From the NCBI RefSeq assembly GCF_958979055.1, contig NC_084893.1, positions 19,091,454 to 19,155,453 on the forward strand: 64,000 nucleotides of DNA, in the 5' to 3' direction. Below are positions 57,590 to 64,000 of this stretch, piece after piece. Position 1 is the first letter of the stretch. Each line of letters begins with the position of its first letter. The notes under the pieces were generated by a model, which had not been told where the DNA came from, did no database searches, and worked only from the letters and a program-made list of their open reading frames with translations. Source of the DNA: Alnus glutinosa (Eukaryota; Streptophyta; Magnoliopsida; Fagales; Betulaceae). The position numbers and the translations under genes are program-made.

Positions 57590-60500
57590 TTGATGATATA
57601 AATGGAAGGAATTGCTCTACTAAAGAAGCTATAGAGGAAGCTTTTGTGGGTTACTTTAGCGACCTTTTCAAGGCTGGGGGAATATGGAGATAGAAGCTTG
57701 TGTGGACGCCTTGGATCAAAAGGTAACTCCTGAGATGAATCAAAGGTTATTGGCAGAGTTCACAGTGGAGGAGATTGCCATAGCACTGAATCAAATGTCA
57801 CCGCTAAAGTCCCCTGGGCCAGACGGCTTTTCAGCCTGCTTCTACCAACACAATTGGGGTACTGTCCACCCTGAGGTATGTGCTGCCATTTTACATTTTC
57901 TAAATTCGGGTAATATGGATGCTCGCATAAATTCTACTCATATAGCCCTCATCCCAAAGGTTGCTTCTCCCAGTTCTGTTGCTGAATTCCGACCTATTTC
58001 CCTTTGTAATGTCATATATAAGTTGCTCTCTAAAGTTCTGGCCAATAGACTAAAGACAGTATTACCCAAAGTTATTTCCTGCTATCAAAGTGCATTCCTG
58101 CAGGGCCGCCTTATCACAGATAATTTTCTAGTTGCGTATGAGACCCTACACTCAATGCAGTCCAGGATGTGGAGTAAAACAGGTTTTATGGGAATCAAGC
58201 TCGATATGAGCAAGGCGTACGACAAAGTAGAGTGGGATTTTTTGGAGGCAGCAATGGGGAAATTGGGCTTTGCGGACTGATGGATCAATATGGTTATGAC
58301 ATGAGTTAGAACTGTGACATACAAGGTGATTGTGAACGGTAATCCTGTGGGCCTTATCAAGCCGTCGAGGGGTATTAGACAGGGGGACCCTATCCCTCCT
58401 TATTTTTTTATCCTTTGTGCAGAGGCTTTGAGCAACCTTCTTATTAAGGCGGAAAAGAGAGGTGTTATTACTGGGGTTCCAACTTCCCCGAGGGGTCCTC
58501 GCCTTAGCCACCTCTTTTTTGCAGATGATAGCTTGCTCTTTTGCAAAGCTAACTCGGTAGAATGGAGACGTTTGTTGAGAATTCTTGGGATCTACGAGGC
58601 AGGCTCGGGTCAGAAGCTTAACCTGCATAAGACTTCTATATTTTTTAGCTGGAATACTAGTGTGGAACGACGACAAGAGATTCTTCAACAATCAGCATTA
58701 CAGGAGACCCAACGGTTGAACACATATTTGGGCTTGCCCTCCTTTGTTGGAAAGTCGAGGAAGCAAGCTTTTTGTAATATTTTGGGGAGGGTCTCTCAGA
58801 AACTAGGTAATTGGAAAGTAAAATTTTTATCCCAGGCAAGTAAGGAGGTTCTTTTGAAGGCGGTGGTACAAGCAATTTCCACCTACAGTATGGGAGTGTT
58901 CCAATTGCCGATCTCTTTGTGCAAGGAAATCAACAAGCTGATGCAGGAATTTTGGTAGCAACATATGTCACAAGGATCTAAAATTCACTGGATGAGTTGG
59001 GAGAGAATGGGAAGGTCTAAAGCGGTGGGAGGACTAGGATTTAGAGATCTTGTGATGTTAAATAAAGCTTTGCTAGCTAAGCAAGGATGGAGATTGTTAC
59101 AAGATCCTTCGTCTTTACTTGCATCCATCCTAAAGGCAAAATACTTCCGGAACTCGAACTTCTTGGGGGCAAAGTTGGGTTCTAGACCGTCGTTTGCATG
59201 GAGAAGTTTGTTTAATGCTCGTGACTTACTTTGGAGGGTATCATGTGGAGGGTTGGAGATGGTAGATCGATCAATATATGGGGGGACAAATGGCTACCAA
59301 CCCCGATTACTTATGCAGTTCAATCTCCTCCAAAGACCCTTGCTGTTTCGACAAATGTAGCTGTCCTAATTGATCCTGTTACCATGGGCTGGAAAGAGGA
59401 GCTTATCAAAGCATAATTTTTTGAAGATGAAGCTAAAGTCATTACAGGTATCCCTTTGAGTCTGGGTTTGCCTCCAGATAGGATGTTTTGGAGAGGCACA
59501 ATAGATGGTAGATTTACAGTTAGAAGTGCTTACCACCTTGGCAAAGAGACCAAAGCTATGGAAGCGGGACAATGTTCCTATGTGGGGGAAAGGGTAGAGG
59601 TGTGGAAAGCTATTTGGGCGTTACAAGTTCCAAGTTCAATGAAGTTATTTATTTGGCGAGCCTGTCATAACATCCTACCTACTGGAGTGAACTTAACTCA
59701 GAACAAGGTACTAGAAGACTCCTCCTGTCCTTGTTGTGGTGAGGCTAAAGAAACCATTTGCCATACCCTTTGGGAGTGCCCAGCAGCTCGAGATGTTTGG
59801 GGTGGGAATTCTTCTAGTTTTCATAAATGTCAATGGGTAGGGAATGACTTCAAGCTACTGTTCAAATATTGCTTGGAGAGAGTTAGCAGGGAGGAGTAAG
59901 ACCTCATGGCAGTGGTGTCAAGGCGCATATGGTTGAGAAGAAATTCTCTGATTTTTTAGGGCACCTTCACTCATCCTAATATTGTGTATGCAGAAGCGGG
60001 GAAATCCCTTATTGAATATAAGAGATGTCAGTTCAAGGTGCCTGGAGTAATGTTGGATGAGGTATCTGTCCCATGTAATAGAAATATTAAATGGCAACCT
60101 CCTTCCCAAGGGCTGATAAAAGTTAATTGGGACGCCTCTATTAACAAGAATAAGGGGTGGATAGGGATGGGGATGATTGCCAGGGATAGCAATGGTGCTT
60201 GTCTGGGAGCTAAAAGTGTGACAAAAGAATTGATAACTGATTCAGTGACGGCCGAGGCGATGGCAGCACTTAGTGCTATGTACTTTTGCAGGGAGGTGGG
60301 CTTTTTGATGTTATATTGGAGGGGGATGCTAAACAAGTCTTGCAGGCTATTAATTCAACCCCCCCCCCCCCCCCCTTCCTTTCTAAATTTGGGCATTTTA
60401 TTGAATCAATCCATCATGAAAAGAGAATCTTCAGATTAGTGGACTTCTCCTTTATTCCAAGAGAAGGAAACGCAGTGGCTCATGCTCTTGCAGCAGAGGC

Positions 60501-60696
60501 ATCAAAACAGAAGGTTAATAATGCCTGGTTGGAAGAACTACCTTCTCGTTTTAGCAACTTTGTAATTAGGGACCAAATTGGTCCCTAGATCCTTTTTGTA
60601 GGATCGATCTTTCTATTGAGTAATGATATGAGTTACTTTCTGAGTTACTTTCTTGTTCAAAAAATAAAAAAAAAATAAATAAATAAATAAATAAAA
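57590..60696 (+). mobile_element. 5'-truncated LINE (plant L1-type) in the UGT copy 2 flank (LINE-2)
   Basis: Begins inside the linker between endonuclease and RT (AIEEAFVGYFSDLFKAGG near 57625-57680), and ends with AAT/A-rich repeats (AAATAAATAAATAAAA to 60696). The empty site in copy 1 is GAATTATAATGGCAAAC at 32385-32402. No clear target duplication is seen here, so the insertion was blunt or lost a few bases. A different L1 lineage from LINE-1 by sequence. Confidence 0.88.
57684..60588 (+). pseudogene. LINE-2 ORF2: RT, zinc finger and RNase H, broken
   Basis: RT motifs in order: LKSPGPDGFSACFYQ near 57808, FRPISLCNVIYKLLSKVLA near 57987, GIKLDMSKAYDKVEWDF near 58190, RQGDPIPPYFFILCAEALSN near 58377 and LFFADDSLLF near 58517. 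A zf-RVT motif CPCCGEAKETICHTLWECP lies near 59730-59785. RNase H (VNWDASINKNKGW near 60122, EAMAALSAMYF near 60256, ILEGDAKQVLQAIN near 60314, VDFSFIPREGNAVAHALA near 60440) closes the ORF at 60588. Breaks include a stop near 58280, a stop near 58957, a frameshift near 59250 and a frameshift near 60300. A 17-base C run at 60359-60375 lies in the RNase H region. The endonuclease domain is missing. Confidence 0.9.
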
Positions 60697-62103
60697 GGCA
60701 AACAACAGGTTCACAGATTTTCCTAAAACCAGAATTCAACGGTTATGAGCCTTTGAGCATCTCGTAATTGGACTTTAGAGGTAAAAGTCTACAGGATTTT
60801 TACTAGGTGCTTTTCCTATGGTTAAGGTAAAAGCTTTTAGAGGGACATTAAAACCTCACAACGTACACAAAAGTGTTATTAGATTGACTAAATAATTCTC
60901 TACTAACTTTATTACAAAATTGTGCCTTAATGCTACGTTTGTTTTGGCGTCAAATGTTTTTTGAAAAATGCTTTTGGTGTTTGGTAGGGGCAAAAATAAT
61001 GGTCAACAAAAATTATTTTCAGTTTGACCGTAAAAGCCTCTTTAATTTTTAGAAAACAATTTAAAAGATTTAATTAGGAGAAGCTCTATTTTGGTTGCAT
61101 AACCAAAACCAAATGAGTTCTTATATTTATAAAGAAATATGTACATATGTTTTAAGGCATGTCAGTACAAGGTTTACAACATAGGAAACATAGAAAATAT
61201 GGTAAGTTACAAAAGAGGAAAAAGTCGTGCGCTGAGTTTGAGGTGTAGAGATGCATCCGAAAGACATGGAGCTGAAGGAATCAGCAGGAATCAAAGAATC
61301 AACAGGAATTAAGGGTGATGTAGTCTACTGCTATAAGGTGGCTGATCAGCTGATTTTGTGGTGATCCTTTGCTGGTTTTTAGGCTGGTTTTGAGGAGAGG
61401 TGAGCTGTTGATTTTATCCTCTAACACCCCCCCGGCAAACTGATGGGAGGTTTGTCTTTTGATTTTCATCATCATATTTTTTTCTTTCATGGGTTGGCCC
61501 AAGTCTTCAAACTGTACCTCAAAAGCCAAAATTAGGGCCAACTATGGGCCAAGAAAAGAACCACTAAAGGGCTAAAAAGAAAGGCATGGGCATTTTAGCT
61601 ATACCACGTGGCCAAAGATTAGGCCAACTATGAGCCGAAAGAAAAAAGCTAAATGGCTTTAAAATAGGTTTGAGTCTTGAACATTACCACAAAGCCAGAA
61701 ATTGGGCCAAGAGAAATGAGCCAACTGTGGGCATGCAAAAAGAAAACAGCCAACAAATAGCTTAAAATGGGCTTGGGTCTTTAAAAAACATTATCACAAA
61801 TAAGAGATTGGGCCAACAATGAGCCAAAAGAAAATAGCCAACAAATGGCTTAAAATATGGGCTTGGATCTTTGAACATTATCACAAAGCCATAAATTTGG
61901 CCAACTATGGGCCAAAGAGAAGGGGTCAACTATGGGCAAAGGAGATTTTCCTTCTTTTTTTATGGTTCCCTTCTAGCTTTTTCTTTTTTCTTTTCTTTTC
62001 TTTTTTTTTTTTGGCATCTTCTGAGTTAAAAAAATAAATAAATAAATAAATAAAAAAATTAGAAGCTTACAAAGCCTCGAGAAAGCAAAAGAAGAAATAC
62101 TTA
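60697..62103 (+). other. Continuation of the UGT copy 2 3' flank
   Basis: Aligns with 32398-33790. It holds the remnant TGCTACGTTTGTTTTGGCG (from about 60931) and the GGCCAA block (61527-61945). A CACCCCCCCGG stretch replaces the longer poly-C of copy 1. No gene is recognised. Confidence 0.85.
61527..61945. repeat. Degenerate GGGCCAACWATGGGCCAA repeat block (copy 2)
   Basis: Paralogue of 33230-33650 with the same unit order, small indels and one unit less clear near 61690. Confidence 0.75.
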
Positions 62104-62798
62104 TGCTCCGTTTGTTTTGACGCAAAATGATTTTTTCGAAAATATTTTCCGGCGTCTGGCTCGCACGAAAAAATTACGAAATGCGAAAATCAGAGTTTGG
62201 CAAATACTGCCGGAATCCAACAGCGCCCAGTCGCCGTTGTCGGATTCTGGCGAGCAGGTTTGGCCGGATTCTGGATGAACTCTTCCGGATCAAGCAGGAT
62301 CTGGTCATATTCGGTCGGATCAGTGGCTGGATACGTCCAGATGTGGTCAGATCCCGGCCGTTTTGGCCAGATCTGGCTGAATCAGTGGCTGGATCTGTCC
62401 AGATTCCAGCCGTTTTGGCCAAATCCGGCCAGCTTCTGACCATGGTCCGAACCTGTCCGCCGGCATCAGGCGACGGTGGTTAGATGTTACCGGATTCCAA
62501 CGCCGTTATGATTCCGGCGATAGAATGTTGCCGAACTCCGGCGCCGGCTGGATTTTGACAACCGACAATTGCTGGATTCCGACAATCGGATATCAAACGT
62601 GCGTGCAAAGACGAAGAGTTTAATTTCGAAAAACAATTTACGGTTTTGAAAACCATAAATCGTTTTCCAAAAATTAAAGAAGCTTTTATGGTCAAATTGA
62701 AAATAATTTCCATTGGCCATTATTTTCGCCCCTACCAAACACAGTAAATTGCCGAAATTATTTTCCAGAAATCATTTTACGCCGAATCAAACAGAGCA
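62104..62798. mobile_element. 695-bp MITE with TGCTCCGTTTG termini
   Basis: Ends TGCTCCGTTTGTTTTGACGC and the inverse GCCGAATCAAACAGAGCA, with TTA/TTG at 62101-62103 and 62799-62801. Copy 1 has the empty site ATACTTAGACTTAATTAC near 33790-33806. The 3-bp duplication suggests PIF/Harbinger type. The middle is unusually GC-rich, with repeated CCGGCC, TTTTGGCCA and TCAGTGGCTGGAT motifs, for example the pair at 62319-62350 and 62379-62410. No transposase. Terminal fragments of the same family lie at about 32634, 60931 and 63516. Confidence 0.8.
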
Positions 62799-62826
62799 TT
62801 GGAGTTAATTACTCAACAGTCACAGG

Positions 62827-63130
62827 AAAGGGGGAGCCACTATCACCATCAACTGAGGATGAATTGTTTCAGTTGGTGATTGGTTCTAGACTAGTCCACC
62901 TACGAGGCCAGAGACGTGGGTTGAGTTAGGTGCAGAAACTAGCAACTGTTGAGGTTCAAAAGGAGCGTGACGTCCATGAAGAGAAGCTTGGTGAGATGAA
63001 GCAGAAGTTGCAGGAAGAAAGAGCAGCACGGACCGTGATACAGGCACAAATGCAGGCAGAGAGTGCAGCACGTGCTGAGATGGAGGCTGTGCATAAAGCA
63101 AAGGATGGTGCCATAAATAGGCAATATCCA
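62827..63130 (+). pseudogene. Coiled-coil coding remnant, copy 2 (Transposase_24-like)
   Basis: One frame reads EPLSPSTEDELFQLVIGSRL, a single in-frame stop at about 62927, then KLATVEVQKERDVHEEKL, MKQKLQEERAARTVIQAQMQ and AESAARAEMEAVHKAKDGA. The heptad pattern predicts a long coiled coil. The layout, a short DELF...G..RG motif followed by a coiled coil, recalls the C-terminal part of plant Transposase_24 proteins derived from CACTA elements, but no catalytic part is present and the match is from memory. Being present in both UGT units, it predates their duplication. It may instead be the last exon of an unrecognised host gene. Confidence 0.45.
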
Positions 63131-63516
63131 ACCAGACACGGAGAAGAAGATATATGTTGTGGGGATCTCCACGAAAGATCTCCAAATTTTGGTATCCGAT
63201 TGACGAAATCCGGTGGTACTGGCAAGATTTCGGCGATGGTTGCCGAAATCCAGAAAGTGCCAAAATCTGAGCAGTACGGCTGGATTCTAGCCGAACTAGC
63301 TAGGCCAGATTCCGGCGAAACTAGCTAGAATCTGGTTCGCCAAAATCCAGCGACGGCGGTTGGATGTTGCCAGATTTCGTTTTACGCAGTTGGTAATTTT
63401 TTTATACGAGACAAACGTCGGAAAATATTTTGAGAAAAAAACATTTTTTCTAAAAAATGATTTTATTGAAAATATTTTACGACGAAAAGCATTTTACATC
63501 GAAACAAACAAAGCAT
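63131..63516. mobile_element. One-ended copy of the TGCTCCGTTTG MITE family
   Basis: The right end CATTTTACATCGAAACAAACAAAGCA at about 63491-63516 matches the inverted terminus of 62104-62798, and the interior shares CCGGCGAAACTAGCTAG and GCCAAAATCCAGCGACGG-type DNA. The left terminus is not found, so the left border is uncertain. Confidence 0.5.
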
Positions 63517-63724
63517 AAATAAAGGTTACAACTGACTTGGTTTAGGGTTAGGAATTGTAACCCTAACCTGAGTAGACTAGGAGGCGTGAGACTCAATTTA
63601 GGGAAATAACTTACATGGAAAATATAAAAACTACCTGGAAACAATATTATTGCACCGCAACACTACAAGAACTCCTATATGGAGTTAACTTCTCCCATAC
63701 GTTGCTGAAAACTCATATAAAGAA
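63517..63724. other. No recognisable feature
   Basis: AT-rich non-coding DNA. The only notable content is CCTAACC and GGTTAGG short repeats near 63541-63572. 63808-64000 is likewise empty of recognisable features. Confidence 0.5.
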
Positions 63725-63807
63725 GAGTAATGCGTGTTGTACACAAAGTGTATGTACACACTTTGTACACAGTTCTATACACTTTGTGTACAACAAGCAT
63801 TACTCTA
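63725..63807. mobile_element. 83-bp palindromic mini-MITE
   Basis: AGAGTAATGCGTGTTGTACA at the left is mirrored by TGTACAACAAGCATTACTCT at the right, with ACAAAGTGTA arms inside, so it folds into a long hairpin. The GAGTAATG terminus matches the MULE-type MITEs at 7285 and 25930. Flanks (TATAAAG/TATAAGA) show only an imperfect duplication. Confidence 0.7.
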
Positions 63808-64000
63808 TAAGAAAAATACTACCGCATGTAATGAGAACTTGGATGGAAACATGACTCTTACTTTGGAAATAAAATAAGGACTAATACGATTCAACCTCCT
63901 GTCGATTGTTCACTAATGAATCTAGAAATTTAATCATGCGTGGACCAATCTCAAAATGACTTAAAAGTTTGAAAAAAATTTCCTCCTAATTGGATTGGAA

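Noticed and set aside
62127-62483. 118-codon frame in the GC-rich MITE
   Set aside because: Repeat-driven reading on both strands, with no family resemblance.

Overview
Plant nuclear DNA, most likely from a eudicot and possibly a woody one. The evidence is a UGT88-type flavonoid glycosyltransferase gene, plant LINEs with an RNase H tail, FAR1-like Mutator (MULE) transposases, Ty1-copia and Ty3-gypsy LTR elements, and captured exon pieces of plastid chaperonin, PP2C and ribosomal protein genes. The species cannot be read from the sequence. There is no bacterial operon, CRISPR array, tRNA or rRNA.

The backbone is an old tandem duplication of one host unit: upstream DNA, the UGT88 gene, its 3' flank, a GGCCAA-rich repeat block and a coiled-coil coding remnant. 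Copy 1 lies at 1-2474, 32115-33908 and 46340-46474. Copy 2 lies at about 48108-48326, 55605-57589, 60697-62103 and 62799-63130. The copies differ by roughly 3% in the UGT coding region (hand count). Copy 1 encodes a complete 472-residue UGT. Copy 2 has a 10-bp deletion in mid-gene and is probably a pseudogene.

Almost everything else was inserted after the duplication, because each insertion in one copy has an empty counterpart site in the other. A LINE (6790-32096) entered the 3' flank of UGT copy 1 with an 18-bp target duplication. A fold-back MULE (2484-6775) then split that target duplication. The LINE was later hit by a Ty1-copia element (7242-13538, itself hit by a MITE), by a MITE (25930-26102), by a 12-kb MULE (13880-25921) that landed on the MITE's target duplication, and by a solo LTR (29039-30845). 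Inside the 12-kb MULE sits a TIR element with a 3-bp TSD (14060-18392), which in turn holds a gag-only LTR element (14475-17645). Further along, a second Ty1-copia element (33909-46339) was hit by two long gypsy-type solo LTRs.

In copy 2 the UGT promoter is split about 110 bp upstream of its TATA box by a 151-bp MITE, and that MITE contains a 7.1-kb MULE (48441-55549). This MULE has near-perfect 72-bp TIRs, a 9-bp TSD and an intact FAR1/MULE/SWIM transposase gene, so it may be autonomous. The copy-2 3' flank carries a 5'-truncated LINE (57590-60696) and a 695-bp MITE (62104-62798).

The most notable finding is that all three large MULE-type elements carry exon-like pieces of host genes: plastid chaperonin-60 beta in the first, an AP2C-type PP2C in the second and ribosomal protein eL30 in the third. 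The TIR elements here also share a related terminal sequence (about GRGWAATG or GRGAAATG) and mostly make 8-9 bp target duplications, so one broad Mutator lineage appears to have bombarded this locus repeatedly.
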